DNA from: Volvox africanus
Taxonomy: Eukaryota; Chlorophyta; Chlorophyceae; Chlamydomonadales; Volvocaceae
DNA: 64,000 nt
Reading direction: 5' to 3'
Assembly (NCBI GenBank): GCA_030268105.1
Contig: BSDZ01000011.1
Coordinates: forward strand, 3,366,001 to 3,430,000
Below the pieces are notes generated by a model. The model saw only the letters and a list, made by a program, of their open reading frames with translations, was not told the DNA's origin and did not search any database. The position numbers and the translations under genes are program-made. Positions within the stretch are counted from its first letter, which is position 1. Each line of letters starts with the position of its first letter. Below are positions 11,967 through 26,800 of the stretch, in pieces.

Positions 11967-14900
11967 CGGTTGTACGTCTTACGGCAACCAGTGCGTCAAG
12001 ACGAAGTTTCATCCACGATATCAGCGCATCTCAATACTGACGTTGGCGTAGTTTAATGTATTTTGGGAGTTGGATCCGAAACCTTGCGTCTCGTAGTGGA
12101 GGTGTGTACTCATCCATGTTGCGGCCATGCACACTCATTAGCCTCCCGCCCATCGCACTCGTTCTTCACATCCCCGCGCCTTTGCTCATCTGCTCCATCG
12201 GGAAGGTTTGAAAGCTTTTCCGTTTTCACATTCACTCCACTGAGATCCTTTCAATTTTCTGACACTAGTCATCGCCGGTTCCGTCCCCCTCTTCCCCCTC
12301 TTTCTGCTGCATCTCGGATGGCCATCATCCTCATCATGCCGCACTATACATTTTATAAGTTGTTATTCGTGCATTATCCTCCTGGAATAATCGAATGGCG
12401 ATTGACCAAGTGGGTTACGGCTCTGTACAATCCACCCATTCCGAATCCCAGCCGCACTGCTGTGCCCTACCCGAAATCTCTATGTGTATGGGTGTATGGG
12501 TGTATGGGTGTATGGGTGTATGTTTCCCCCTCTTCGTCCCTGATTCCCGCTCCCATGTCATATAAACTGGAGTCATTGCAGGCGGTCGCACCGCCATGCC
12601 GCAAGCTTCTGCGCTTAGTTGTGCTAGTGATGAATGCCCTTCTTACACCATGCGGTTTAAAATGTTCGGGGGCCGGTGAGAACGAGCACCGACAGGGGAT
12701 GAGGAACGGAGATCACGGGCCGGAGTCCAGGGTACAGAGCACGGGGCACGGGGCACGGAGCCGGTGGCCGATGGCCGGGGTGCGGGGTGCGGGGTGCGAG
12801 GTGCAGGGTCCGGGGGACGGGGACAGGGACGGAAATGAGGGACGGGGATGAAGTATGCGAGACGGGGAATGGGGAACGAGAGACGGGAGACGGGGGATGA
12901 GGGCCTGAGTCCGGGGTCCGGGATCCGGGGTCCAGGGGCCGAGGACGGGAAACGAGGAACGAGGGACGGGGGAGGGGGCAAGGGGCATGGGAGACGGCGG
13001 ACGGGAAACGGGGGATGTTCCCACGTGTATGTATATGGGTGTGTGTTGTTATTACGAGATTTACACCGATTTGCATCCTTTCTTTCTATCACTTTTCTAA
13101 CACCACTACGGACAGGGTCCGAAAATGGGGTGACCAGGCATCCTGTGCCTGCACTGCCAATCCATCCCCTCTCTAGGGGCCTCCGCTTCCTTCTGCCCAG
13201 CCTCCATACGCCCACCTTATGGGTGTGTAATAAAATAAACGAACAAAGGAATAACCCCACGATCCAGGTGGCAGACATCCATCACTTCACAGCCACCTTC
13301 CTTAAATATAGAAACAAGGTCCGCCAATAAAAAAACATCAGCACTATCATGAATATCATTATCCCAGTAACGCCACAACTGGGCGCTTGCTTGCTAGGGA
13401 TAACACGCGAAGAAGAATCTACGTTCCTGTTACGGATGAGGGGGGAATCACTATGCTGCAGCTGCAGCAAGTTGCTGAATTGTGTCTCGCCATCAAACAG
13501 CCAGTACCTTGGAATTCGACAGCATTCCGCAGCACTTCTGAGTCCACAATCCTTTCCCCCATCTTCCCTCGGCGCCTTAATTACTTGGGAAGTGCACGCA
13601 CGCCATCATTTCTACGAATGAAGTAAAGCACACCCAGCACGCTAGCTAGCTGTAGGTCCTACTAAAGTATTGACAATGGATGCGGGTTTACCAACCCACC
13701 TTGCCAATAATGAACGCACCGTAAAAAGGAAAACCTAGGAAAAAGCGAAGCTAGCTGCTCATGAAGGAAGTATACATACGGGGAATACGGGGAAAACCAA
13801 AACACACACGAATGTTTTAGCATCGAGCTAACTATCCTGCTGTATGTCTCGCTGAATCAAAGGAGTACGAATGAAGCGCTCAAAATGAAAGAGGGCAGGC
13901 GTGCGATTGCCACGTCATGAGGCCCTACTCAAACCGCCTCATCTCGATCATCTGCAGAATCATCTGCTGTTCACCTGCTGCCGGAAGTCCCACTCAGCCT
14001 GCCCCCAATACAGAGCAGCGCAGGTGGCATACGAAACGTCCTGGCACCAGAAGGCCGCCATCCATAAACGAATTAGCACCCAAGACCTGGGCTAGAGGTG
14101 CGGTTGGCATCTCATATCGATCTACCACGAAGCCATCATACGGAAATCAGAAAATTACCGGCTGCTGCACAGCAAAAGCCATACTTGTGTGCCACCTACC
14201 CATCCCCCCTCGCTCGAGTCTCTCTTGATATATCTTTTTAATCACCTCGTCCCACGCCTCAGTCCTGATCATGGAGCCCATCCAGAACCCCCCGCCCCCC
14301 AAACACGCTGAATTGTCGCGCACTCAGCAAGTATGTAGTGCTCATCTGCCAGACGTGGGTCTGCTGCAGGCAGCCGTGCCCGTCCGTCCTGCAGCCTGCG
14401 ACTCGCGACGCCAAAGAGCATCCTTCAGCTCCTCGCACCTTCTCGACCAAGACTCATTCACTTCGCGCAGCTCCACCTTCAGGCAGCGGATCTCCTCGCG
14501 GCGATCCACTCTAGCCAAGGAGCGCTCCCGGGCGATGGTGACCTTGGCCTCCACTAGTTGCGCCCGCAGCTCCACATTCTCGGCAGTCGCCTCGGCCCTT
14601 ATGGACCACGCCGACGCCTTCCCCTCCCACACCTCCGACAGCTGAAGCTTCAAGCGCGCCACCATTCTCATGGCGCCATCATAATCCGCCGTGGCATCAG
14701 CGGCACGTTTTTCCGTGCAGGTCACGAGATGCTTCAGGCGGCCAATCTCCTCCGTCAGATTTTCCTGTATGTGGGCAGCAGTGGGTAGGTACATACATAC
14801 GTGGGTATATCGCAGCAGTTCACAAGGATCAGCGTTAGGTACACGCATCACATCAGGCCGTGCCGTGCGTCGGGCGGGTACACACAAACACGCCAACCGC

Positions 14901-17900
14901 CTTACCTTTATCATGCAGTTGTCCTTCTCCATGGCTTGCACCTGCAGGGCCGTGTCCTGCACGATCTTCTCCTGCCTCACCATCTTCGCTCTCAGAAAGT
15001 CGAGCTCAAAGTCCTTGTTTTCCAGCTCCACCCGGAACTCCTGACCCTCCTGCTCGTTCCTCCTAGCGAAAGCCTTCAGCTTCGAGCGCATATCCTCCTC
15101 TCTTGCCTGCGTGTTGATGGACCCAGCAGATGTGTACAACCATGCACTTCAGGAACGACGTTTTCAATACACATGCATGGCTAGGCGTGGCTGCATACGT
15201 ACATGTCAAGCCCGTTCCCTCGCGGCGCGGCCCCCTCACCTTCCATTCGTTGTTCTCCTTGTGCAGCATTTTGATCGTAGACTTCGCCGCCTGGAGGTCC
15301 ATGGCCAGCTGCGCAGACTTCGCCGCCTCCATGGTGGCCGCCTCCATGGCGGCCTGCACCTCCTGCCGCAACTTCTCCGTGGTCACTACCTCGGTCTTCA
15401 GCTTGGAGAGTGCACAGGCCGCCTTCGCCTCCGCGGTGCAGACCCGGGCCTGCGCATCAGTCCTGATGACCTCTTCCTTGACCTGCGGCAAGGCAAAAGG
15501 ACGACCACATGGGTTCATCAAGTTGCGAGAGTGCCACCTGTCATCTAAATAAATGAATAAATATTTATATAAACACTTAATACACATATCGCACATCCTT
15601 GCCCATTGGTACGCACCCTTGCAAGGCCGCCCGCAAGGAGACTCACCCGCCATTGGCTTCGCTCCTGCTGGGCGACCTGCTCTGCGCTCCTCAGACGTGA
15701 AGTCAGCATGGACACCTGCTGCTCATGGTCCGCCTGAAGCACCCGCACGTTGGCCTCCGCGAGCTGCGTCTGCTGCTGCAGCGCTGCCATCTGCAGCTGC
15801 AGCACCTCCGTCCGCTGGCCTGCTGCCGCAAGGGCCTCCTCACTGCTTGCCTGCAGCGCCTCAATGACCGTCTTCAGGGTCCCCACTTCAACCTCCAACC
15901 TCGACTGAAGCCGCCACGCTGAGGTGACGCGCTGTTGGAACCAGGGCAACTCGACCTTCGCAATGAACGGGACGGGGGAGGGTGAAGACAGCGTTAGTGA
16001 ATCATCATCAGCCCGCCCCTCGATCAAAGAAACGAATAACCCCACAGCATCAGGCCCCCTGCTCTCCTCTGCTGGCTGAGGGTCCAGCTCCCAACCCCGC
16101 CGCTGTACACCCCCGCGCCCCCATGTGCCCTCGCTCTCACCTTAGCCTTATAGGCCAGCTGCTGCAACTTCTTGTTGCCGATTGGGAGCGTGTACCTCAC
16201 ACGCAAAGGAGCCATCTCCTGACGACACAAGGAAGGGCAGACAAGTGGACTGGTTATATGCACGAGCAGCAGGCGGCATAAGAACGATAAAAACCCGGAT
16301 GATCCACGTGCAGACCAAGATAAGGATAGAAATCATCACGCGCCCATCGCGCGCTGTCGCACCCATCGTCCCCAACCACCATGCACTCGGCAGATGCGCT
16401 TGTGATACTCGTGCGTCGTCACCGCTCCCATCATCTGGCAACAGTGTTCCTAATGTGCATATATATGTGTGCACATGTATGTGTATATTCATATATTGCT
16501 CGAGTGCAGCCACGCTTGCAGTCAGCCAGCAGCTTCGATTTAGTTAATGACTCGATCAGCAGCAGCGGGCGAAGAGGCTTACCTCGAGCGAGCAAAACAA
16601 GACACCTTCAGCACCGGTACTCGGCAACCTCCGTCCGTCAGCAACCTCGCTCAAAGGTTGTGACGTGTATAAGGACGATGAAGTCTTGAGTCAATACCCT
16701 ATAATGAAAAAAAAAGGAACAACAGCCATCACATATGGCCCCGATGCCGAGGAATAAAGGTCCCACGGTACGCACATACACACACAGAGGCAGGAGCGGC
16801 GTCCCAACACCACAACGCACGTTGCCCAAGCAAATCGTGCGTATTCTGTCTGATACCGCACATACTTTGCGCGTAAGCAGCAGAAGTCAGCCACAATGCA
16901 GTATGCTGCAAGTGCGGGGGTAACTTATGATTTGGCGAAGCTAAGCAAGCGCAGGGATGCCGCTCCAGCCTCGACTTGCTAGCTTGCGCATCCCGCGCGC
17001 ATCCCGGCTTCCAGCCGCGTAATAAACAGACACAAAGCCAAGTACAATGCCATCATATCATGTGTGCATTTGTTCCTTTCTTTGCGTACCTCAAGACGGC
17101 ACGTTGTGACAAAACACGAAACCTGGTCCGTTGGCTTTGAAGTAGGCTTTGAAGCACCAGAATTCAACGAACTGCAGGCAAATGGTAAGAGACGGTAAGG
17201 TCTATCGTATGTCGCCGAGCTTCGGGCAGTGTGAGTTCCCAAGGCACGGACGACGGTCCGGTCCCAGTGTTCCCCAGCCACTTCAACCCATAACATGTTC
17301 GTGAAGACAATTTAAATCCCAGTGCAATGGAGGCCGCAAGCTAAGAAAACAACCTTGACAAACAAGGACGAAACCTCGCTCCCCCGAGCAACCCGGGGTC
17401 CCGAGGCGAAACCCAGCAGCAGCCAATATAAACACACTCAACAACAAGCCGCAGTTCAATTCCTCATGTACCTATAAGTTGGATGACTCGGAACTTTCCG
17501 CAATGTTGGCTGTTGGCTTTATAGGCTGTGAGCCGCCTGAAAATCAACAACCTACATTACAGACATGCAAACTATTTGATCAGTCGTAGGATCAACATAA
17601 GCGATTCCCAAGGCAGAACAGCAGACCAAAAGGTGTACCCGATGCCCGTGCACACTTGGACGGGTCGCACAAAGCCAGTCGATACAAGACCATCAGCAAG
17701 GATGCAGATTGCTTGATCTACTCACCAAGGAAGGGATGCCGCCGCGCAGCCCTCACAATACGACTTTGCTGTAGGAGTTAGAACTTACTGGCTGTGCAGT
17801 TGGCGAATGCAATAATCCAGGAAACGGATTATCAGTAACAAGCTACACTTGCAACGAAACGTTGTAGTATTGCATATGAATTGGGCGACAATGCGCTCTT

Positions 17901-17917
17901 TATCCCAATCGCTTCCG
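11967..17917. repeat. Tandem unit 3 of the array (5951 bp)
   Basis: This unit is intermediate between the two haplotypes. It lacks the telomere-like octamer and keeps tctcgctg near 13849, like units 1-2. It has the 4-copy minisatellite, gcaggcgtgcg, caccagaagg and the all-A run near 16707, like the later units. The 32-bp length difference from units 1-2 is exactly four minisatellite repeats. Confidence 0.97.
14342..16215 (-). CDS. Coiled-coil protein, unit 3 copy
   Basis: Exons 16215-16141, 15955-15647, 15482-15240, 15106-14906 and 14764-14342. The protein is identical to the unit 1 product. Two exon substitutions separate it from unit 1, one in a Leu codon of exon 1 (near 16168) and one in an Ala codon of exon 2 (near 15857); both are silent. 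Confidence 0.75.
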
Positions 17918-17954
17918 CGGTTGTACGTCTTACGGCAACCAGTGCGTCAAGACG

Positions 17955-17965
17955 AGGGTTTTAGG
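17955..17965 (+). other. Telomere-like octamer near the unit boundary
   Basis: Units 4-9 read gacgAGGGTTTTAGGtttc where units 1-3 read gacgaagtttc. The gain is 8 bp and creates 11 nt matching the AGGGTTTT/TTTTAGGG repeat known from Chlamydomonas-type telomeres. Other copies are at 23912-23922, 29869-29879, 35818-35828, 41777-41787 and 47734-47744. Only one and a third repeats are present, so chance cannot be excluded. Confidence 0.6.
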
Positions 17966-20298
17966 TTTCATCCACGATATCAGCGCATCTCAATACTGAC
18001 GTTGGCGTAGTTTAATGTATTTTGGGAGTTGGATCCGAAACCTTGCGTCTCGTAGTGGAGGTGTGTACTCATCCATGTTGCGGCCATGCACACTCATTAG
18101 CCTCCCGCCCATCGCACTCGTTCTTCACATCCCCGCGCCTTTGCTCATCTGCTCCATCGGGAAGGTTTGAAAGCTTTTCCGTTTTCACATTCACTCCACT
18201 GAGATCCTTTCAATTTTCTGACACTAGTCATCGCCGGTTCCGTCCCCCTCTTCCCCCTCTTTCTGCTGCATCTCGGATGGCCATCATCCTCATCATGCCG
18301 CACTATACATTTTATAAGTTGTTATTCGTGCATTATCCTCCTGGAATAATCGAATGGCGATTGACCAAGTGGGTTACGGCTCTGTACAATCCACCCATTC
18401 CGAATCCCAGCCGCACTGCTGTGCCCTACCCGAAATCTCTATGTGTATGGGTGTATGGGTGTATGGGTGTATGGGTGTATGTTTCCCCCTCTTCGTCCCT
18501 GATTCCCGCTCCCATGTCATATAAACTGGAGTCATTGCAGGCGGTCGCACCGCCATGCCGCAAGCTTCTGCGCTTAGTTGTGCTAGTGATGAATGCCCTT
18601 CTTACACCATGCGGTTTAAAATGTTCGGGGGCCGGTGAGAACGAGCACCGACAGGGGATGAGGAACGGAGATCACGGGCCGGAGTCCAGGGTACAGAGCA
18701 CGGGGCACGGGGCACGGAGCCGGTGGCCGATGGCCGGGGTGCGGGGTGCGGGGTGCGAGGTGCAGGGTCCGGGGGACGGGGACAGGGACGGAAATGAGGG
18801 ACGGGGATGAAGTATGCGAGACGGGGAATGGGGAACGAGAGACGGGAGACGGGGGATGAGGGCCTGAGTCCGGGGTCCGGGATCCGGGGTCCAGGGGCCG
18901 AGGACGGGAAACGAGGAACGAGGGACGGGGGAGGGGGCAAGGGGCATGGGAGACGGCGGACGGGAAACGGGGGATGTTCCCACGTGTATGTATATGGGTG
19001 TGTGTTGTTATTACGAGATTTACACCGATTTGCATCCTTTCTTTCTATCACTTTTCTAACACCACTACGGACAGGGTCCGAAAATGGGGTGACCAGGCAT
19101 CCTGTGCCTGCACTGCCAATCCATCCCCTCTCTAGGGGCCTCCGCTTCCTTCTGCCCAGCCTCCATACGCCCACCTTATGGGTGTGTAATAAAATAAACG
19201 AACAAAGGAATAACCCCACGATCCAGGTGGCAGACATCCATCACTTCACAGCCACCTTCCTTAAATATAGAAACAAGGTCCGCCAATAAAAAAACATCAG
19301 CACTATCATGAATATCATTATCCCAGTAACGCCACAACTGGGCGCTTGCTTGCTAGGGATAACACGCGAAGAAGAATCTACGTTCCTGTTACGGATGAGG
19401 GGGGAATCACTATGCTGCAGCTGCAGCAAGTTGCTGAATTGTGTCTCGCCATCAAACAGCCAGTACCTTGGAATTCGACAGCATTCCGCAGCACTTCTGA
19501 GTCCACAATCCTTTCCCCCATCTTCCCTCGGCGCCTTAATTACTTGGGAAGTGCACGCACGCCATCATTTCTACGAATGAAGTAAAGCACACCCAGCACG
19601 CTAGCTAGCTGTAGGTCCTACTAAAGTATTGACAATGGATGCGGGTTTACCAACCCACCTTGCCAATAATGAACGCACCGTAAAAAGGAAAACCTAGGAA
19701 AAAGCGAAGCTAGCTGCTCATGAAGGAAGTATACATACGGGGAATACGGGGAAAACCAAAACACACACGAATGTTTTAGCATCGAGCTAACTATCCTGCT
19801 GTATGTCGCTGAATCAAAGGAGTACGAATGAAGCGCTCAAAATGAAAGAGGGCAGGCGTGCGATTGCCACGTCATGAGGCCCTACTCAAACCGCCTCATC
19901 TCGATCATCTGCAGAATCATCTGCTGTTCACCTGCTGCCGGAAGTCCCACTCAGCCTGCCCCCAATACAGAGCAGCGCAGGTGGCATACGAAACGTCCTG
20001 GCACCAGAAGGCCGCCATCCATAAACGAATTAGCACCCAAGACCTGGGCTAGAGGTGCGGTTGGCATCTCATATCGATCTACCACGAAGCCATCATACGG
20101 AAATCAGAAAATTACCGGCTGCTGCACAGCAAAAGCCATACTTGTGTGCCACCTACCCATCCCCCCTCGCTCGAGTCTCTCTTGATATATCTTTTTAATC
20201 ACCTCGTCCCACGCCTCAGTCCTGATCATGGAGCCCATCCAGAACCCCCCGCCCCCCAAACACGCTGAATTGTCGCGCACTCAGCAAGTATGTAGTGC

Positions 20299-22172
20299 TC
20301 ATCTGCCAGACGTGGGTCTGCTGCAGGCAGCCGTGCCCGTCCGTCCTGCAGCCTGCGACTCGCGACGCCAAAGAGCATCCTTCAGCTCCTCGCACCTTCT
20401 CGACCAAGACTCATTCACTTCGCGCAGCTCCACCTTCAGGCAGCGGATCTCCTCGCGGCGATCCACTCTAGCCAAGGAGCGCTCCCGGGCGATGGTGACC
20501 TTGGCCTCCACTAGTTGCGCCCGCAGCTCCACATTCTCGGCAGTCGCCTCGGCCCTTATGGACCACGCCGACGCCTTCCCCTCCCACACCTCCGACAGCT
20601 GAAGCTTCAAGCGCGCCACCATTCTCATGGCGCCATCATAATCCGCCGTGGCATCAGCGGCACGTTTTTCCGTGCAGGTCACGAGATGCTTCAGGCGGCC
20701 AATCTCCTCCGTCAGATTTTCCTGTATGTGGGCAGCAGTGGGTAGGTACATACATACGTGGGTATATCGCAGCAGTTCACAAGGATCAGCGTTAGGTACA
20801 CGCATCACATCAGGCCGTGCCGTGCGTCGGGCGGGTACACACAAACACGCCAACCGCCTTACCTTTATCATGCAGTTGTCCTTCTCCATGGCTTGCACCT
20901 GCAGGGCCGTGTCCTGCACGATCTTCTCCTGCCTCACCATCTTCGCTCTCAGAAAGTCGAGCTCAAAGTCCTTGTTTTCCAGCTCCACCCGGAACTCCTG
21001 ACCCTCCTGCTCGTTCCTCCTAGCGAAAGCCTTCAGCTTCGAGCGCATATCCTCCTCTCTTGCCTGCGTGTTGATGGACCCAGCAGATGTGTACAACCAT
21101 GCACTTCAGGAACGACGTTTTCAATACACATGCATGGCTAGGCGTGGCTGCATACGTACATGTCAAGCCCGTTCCCTCGCGGCGCGGCCCCCTCACCTTC
21201 CATTCGTTGTTCTCCTTGTGCAGCATTTTGATCGTAGACTTCGCCGCCTGGAGGTCCATGGCCAGCTGCGCAGACTTCGCCGCCTCCATGGTGGCCGCCT
21301 CCATGGCGGCCTGCACCTCCTGCCGCAACTTCTCCGTGGTCACTACCTCGGTCTTCAGCTTGGAGAGTGCACAGGCCGCCTTCGCCTCCGCGGTGCAGAC
21401 CCGGGCCTGCGCATCAGTCCTGATGACCTCTTCCTTGACCTGCGGCAAGGCAAAAGGACGACCACATGGGTTCATCAAGTTGCGAGAGTGCCACCTGTCA
21501 TCTAAATAAATGAATAAATATTTATATAAACACTTAATACACATATCGCACATCCTTGCCCATTGGTACGCACCCTTGCAAGGCCGCCCGCAAGGAGACT
21601 CACCCGCCATTGGCTTCGCTCCTGCTGGGCGACCTGCTCTGCGCTCCTCAGACGTGAAGTCAGCATGGACACCTGCTGCTCATGGTCCGCCTGAAGCACC
21701 CGCACGTTGGCCTCCGCGAGCTGCGTCTGCTGCTGCAGCGCTGCCATCTGCAGCTGCAGCACCTCCGTCCGCTGGCCTGCTGCCGCAAGGGCCTCCTCAC
21801 TGCTTGCCTGCAGCGCCTCAATGACCGTCTTCAGGGTCCCCACTTCAACCTCCAACCTCGACTGAAGCCGCCACGCTGAGGTGACGCGCTGTTGGAACCA
21901 GGGCAACTCGACCTTCGCAATGAACGGGACGGGGGAGGGTGAAGACAGCGTTAGTGAATCATCATCAGCCCGCCCCTCGATCAAAGAAACGAATAACCCC
22001 ACAGCATCAGGCCCCCTGCTCTCCTCTGCTGGCTGAGGGTCCAGCTCCCAACCCCGCCGCTGTACACCCCCGCGCCCCCATGTGCCCTCGCTCTCACCTT
22101 AGCCTTATAGGCCAGCTGCTGCAACTTCTTGTTGCCGATTGGGAGCGTGTACCTCACACGCAAAGGAGCCAT
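20299..22172 (-). CDS. Coiled-coil protein, unit 4 copy
   Basis: Exons 22172-22098, 21912-21604, 21439-21197, 21063-20863 and 20721-20299. Same splice sites and same predicted 416-residue protein as unit 1, with the same two silent changes as unit 3. Confidence 0.75.
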
Positions 22173-23874
22173 CTCCTGACGACACAAGGAAGGGCAGACA
22201 AGTGGACTGGTTATATGCACGAGCAGCAGGCGGCATAAGAACGATAAAAACCCGGATGATCCACGTGCAGACCAAGATAAGGATAGAAATCATCACGCGC
22301 CCATCGCGCGCTGTCGCACCCATCGTCCCCAACCACCATGCACTCGGCAGATGCGCTTGTGATACTCGTGCGTCGTCACCGCTCCCATCATCTGGCAACA
22401 GTGTTCCTAATGTGCATATATATGTGTGCACATGTATGTGTATATTCATATATTGCTCGAGTGCAGCCACGCTTGCAGTCAGCCAGCAGCTTCGATTTAG
22501 TTAATGACTCGATCAGCAGCAGCGGGCGAAGAGGCTTACCTCGAGCGAGCAAAACAAGACACCTTCAGCACCGGTACTCGGCAACCTCCGTCCGTCAGCA
22601 ACCTCGCTCAAAGGTTGTGACGTGTATAAGGACGATGAAGTCTTGAGTCAATACCCTATAATGAAAAAAAAAGGAACAACAGCCATCACATATGGCCCCG
22701 ATGCCGAGGAATAAAGGTCCCACGGTACGCACATACACACACAGAGGCAGGAGCGGCGTCCCAACACCACAACGCACGTTGCCCAAGCAAATCGTGCGTA
22801 TTCTGTCTGATACCGCACATACTTTGCGCGTAAGCAGCAGAAGTCAGCCACAATGCAGTATGCTGCAAGTGCGGGGGTAACTTATGATTTGGCGAAGCTA
22901 AGCAAGCGCAGGGATGCCGCTCCAGCCTCGACTTGCTAGCTTGCGCATCCCGCGCGCATCCCGGCTTCCAGCCGCGTAATAAACAGACACAAAGCCAAGT
23001 ACAATGCCATCATATCATGTGTGCATTTGTTCCTTTCTTTGCGTACCTCAAGACGGCACGTTGTGACAAAACACGAAACCTGGTCCGTTGGCTTTGAAGT
23101 AGGCTTTGAAGCACCAGAATTCAACGAACTGCAGGCAAATGGTAAGAGACGGTAAGGTCTATCGTATGTCGCCGAGCTTCGGGCAGTGTGAGTTCCCAAG
23201 GCACGGACGACGGTCCGGTCCCAGTGTTCCCCAGCCACTTCAACCCATAACATGTTCGTGAAGACAATTTAAATCCCAGTGCAATGGAGGCCGCAAGCTA
23301 AGAAAACAACCTTGACAAACAAGGACGAAACCTCGCTCCCCCGAGCAACCCGGGGTCCCGAGGCGAAACCCAGCAGCAGCCAATATAAACACACTCAACA
23401 ACAAGCCGCAGTTCAATTCCTCATGTACCTATAAGTTGGATGACTCGGAACTTTCCGCAATGTTGGCTGTTGGCTTTATAGGCTGTGAGCCGCCTGAAAA
23501 TCAACAACCTACATTACAGACATGCAAACTATTTGATCAGTCGTAGGATCAACATAAGCGATTCCCAAGGCAGAACAGCAGACCAAAAGGTGTACCCGAT
23601 GCCCGTGCACACTTGGACGGGTCGCACAAAGCCAGTCGATACAAGACCATCAGCAAGGATGCAGATTGCTTGATCTACTCACCAAGGAAGGGATGCCGCC
23701 GCGCAGCCCTCACAATACGACTTTGCTGTAGGAGTTAGAACTTACTGGCTGTGCAGTTGGCGAATGCAATAATCCAGGAAACGGATTATCAGTAACAAGC
23801 TACACTTGCAACGAAACGTTGTAGTATTGCATATGAATTGGGCGACAATGCGCTCTTTATCCCAATCGCTTCCG

Positions 23875-26800
23875 CGGTTGTACGTCTTACGGCAACCAGT
23901 GCGTCAAGACGAGGGTTTTAGGTTTCATCCACGATATCAGCGCATCTCAATACTGACGTTGGCGTAGTTTAATGTATTTTGGGAGTTGGATCCGAAACCT
24001 TGCGTCTCGTAGTGGAGGTGTGTACTCATCCATGTTGCGGCCATGCACACTCATTAGCCTCCCGCCCATCGCACTCGTTCTTCACATCCCCGCGCCTTTG
24101 CTCATCTGCTCCATCGGGAAGGTTTGAAAGCTTTTCCGTTTTCACATTCACTCCACTGAGATCCTTTCAATTTTCTGACACTAGTCATCGCCGGTTCCGT
24201 CCCCCTCTTCCCCCTCTTTCTGCTGCATCTCGGATGGCCATCATCCTCATCATGCCGCACTATACATTTTATAAGTTGTTATTCGTGCATTATCCTCCTG
24301 GAATAATCGAATGGCGATTGACCAAGTGGGTTACGGCTCTGTACAATCCACCCATTCCGAATCCCAGCCGCACTGCTGTGCCCTACCCGAAATCTCTATG
24401 TGTATGGGTGTATGGGTGTATGGGTGTATGGGTGTATGTTTCCCCCTCTTCGTCCCTGATTCCCGCTCCCATGTCATATAAACTGGAGTCATTGCAGGCG
24501 GTCGCACCGCCATGCCGCAAGCTTCTGCGCTTAGTTGTGCTAGTGATGAATGCCCTTCTTACACCATGCGGTTTAAAATGTTCGGGGGCCGGTGAGAACG
24601 AGCACCGACAGGGGATGAGGAACGGAGATCACGGGCCGGAGTCCAGGGTACAGAGCACGGGGCACGGGGCACGGAGCCGGTGGCCGATGGCCGGGGTGCG
24701 GGGTGCGGGGTGCGAGGTGCAGGGTCCGGGGGACGGGGACAGGGACGGAAATGAGGGACGGGGATGAAGTATGCGAGACGGGGAATGGGGAACGAGAGAC
24801 GGGAGACGGGGGATGAGGGCCTGAGTCCGGGGTCCGGGATCCGGGGTCCAGGGGCCGAGGACGGGAAACGAGGAACGAGGGACGGGGGAGGGGGCAAGGG
24901 GCATGGGAGACGGCGGACGGGAAACGGGGGATGTTCCCACGTGTATGTATATGGGTGTGTGTTGTTATTACGAGATTTACACCGATTTGCATCCTTTCTT
25001 TCTATCACTTTTCTAACACCACTACGGACAGGGTCCGAAAATGGGGTGACCAGGCATCCTGTGCCTGCACTGCCAATCCATCCCCTCTCTAGGGGCCTCC
25101 GCTTCCTTCTGCCCAGCCTCCATACGCCCACCTTATGGGTGTGTAATAAAATAAACGAACAAAGGAATAACCCCACGATCCAGGTGGCAGACATCCATCA
25201 CTTCACAGCCACCTTCCTTAAATATAGAAACAAGGTCCGCCAATAAAAAAACATCAGCACTATCATGAATATCATTATCCCAGTAACGCCACAACTGGGC
25301 GCTTGCTTGCTAGGGATAACACGCGAAGAAGAATCTACGTTCCTGTTACGGATGAGGGGGGAATCACTATGCTGCAGCTGCAGCAAGTTGCTGAATTGTG
25401 TCTCGCCATCAAACAGCCAGTACCTTGGAATTCGACAGCATTCCGCAGCACTTCTGAGTCCACAATCCTTTCCCCCATCTTCCCTCGGCGCCTTAATTAC
25501 TTGGGAAGTGCACGCACGCCATCATTTCTACGAATGAAGTAAAGCACACCCAGCACGCTAGCTAGCTGTAGGTCCTACTAAAGTATTGACAATGGATGCG
25601 GGTTTACCAACCCACCTTGCCAATAATGAACGCACCGTAAAAAGGAAAACCTAGGAAAAAGCGAAGCTAGCTGCTCATGAAGGAAGTATACATACGGGGA
25701 ATACGGGGAAAACCAAAACACACACGAATGTTTTAGCATCGAGCTAACTATCCTGCTGTATGTCGCTGAATCAAAGGAGTACGAATGAAGCGCTCAAAAT
25801 GAAAGAGGGCAGGCGTGCGATTGCCACGTCATGAGGCCCTACTCAAACCGCCTCATCTCGATCATCTGCAGAATCATCTGCTGTTCACCTGCTGCCGGAA
25901 GTCCCACTCAGCCTGCCCCCAATACAGAGCAGCGCAGGTGGCATACGAAACGTCCTGGCACCAGAAGGCCGCCATCCATAAACGAATTAGCACCCAAGAC
26001 CTGGGCTAGAGGTGCGGTTGGCATCTCATATCGATCTACCACGAAGCCATCATACGGAAATCAGAAAATTACCGGCTGCTGCACAGCAAAAGCCATACTT
26101 GTGTGCCACCTACCCATCCCCCCTCGCTCGAGTCTCTCTTGATATATCTTTTTAATCACCTCGTCCCACGCCTCAGTCCTGATCATGGAGCCCATCCAGA
26201 ACCCCCCGCCCCCCAAACACGCTGAATTGTCGCGCACTCAGCAAGTATGTAGTGCTCATCTGCCAGACGTGGGTCTGCTGCAGGCAGCCGTGCCCGTCCG
26301 TCCTGCAGCCTGCGACTCGCGACGCCAAAGAGCATCCTTCAGCTCCTCGCACCTTCTCGACCAAGACTCATTCACTTCGCGCAGCTCCACCTTCAGGCAG
26401 CGGATCTCCTCGCGGCGATCCACTCTAGCCAAGGAGCGCTCCCGGGCGATGGTGACCTTGGCCTCCACTAGTTGCGCCCGCAGCTCCACATTCTCGGCAG
26501 TCGCCTCGGCCCTTATGGACCACGCCGACGCCTTCCCCTCCCACACCTCCGACAGCTGAAGCTTCAAGCGCGCCACCATTCTCATGGCGCCATCATAATC
26601 CGCCGTGGCATCAGCGGCACGTTTTTCCGTGCAGGTCACGAGATGCTTCAGGCGGCCAATCTCCTCCGTCAGATTTTCCTGTATGTGGGCAGCAGTGGGT
26701 AGGTACATACATACGTGGGTATATCGCAGCAGTTCACAAGGATCAGCGTTAGGTACACGCATCACATCAGGCCGTGCCGTGCGTCGGGCGGGTACACACA

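Larger units (their letters stand above)
17918..23874. repeat. Tandem unit 4 of the array (5957 bp)
   Basis: First unit with the telomere-like octamer (17955-17965). It also has the 2-bp shorter tgtcgctg variant near 19804. Its length equals unit 3 plus 8 minus 2. The minisatellite has 4 copies (18446-18477). The coiled-coil gene is intact. Confidence 0.97.
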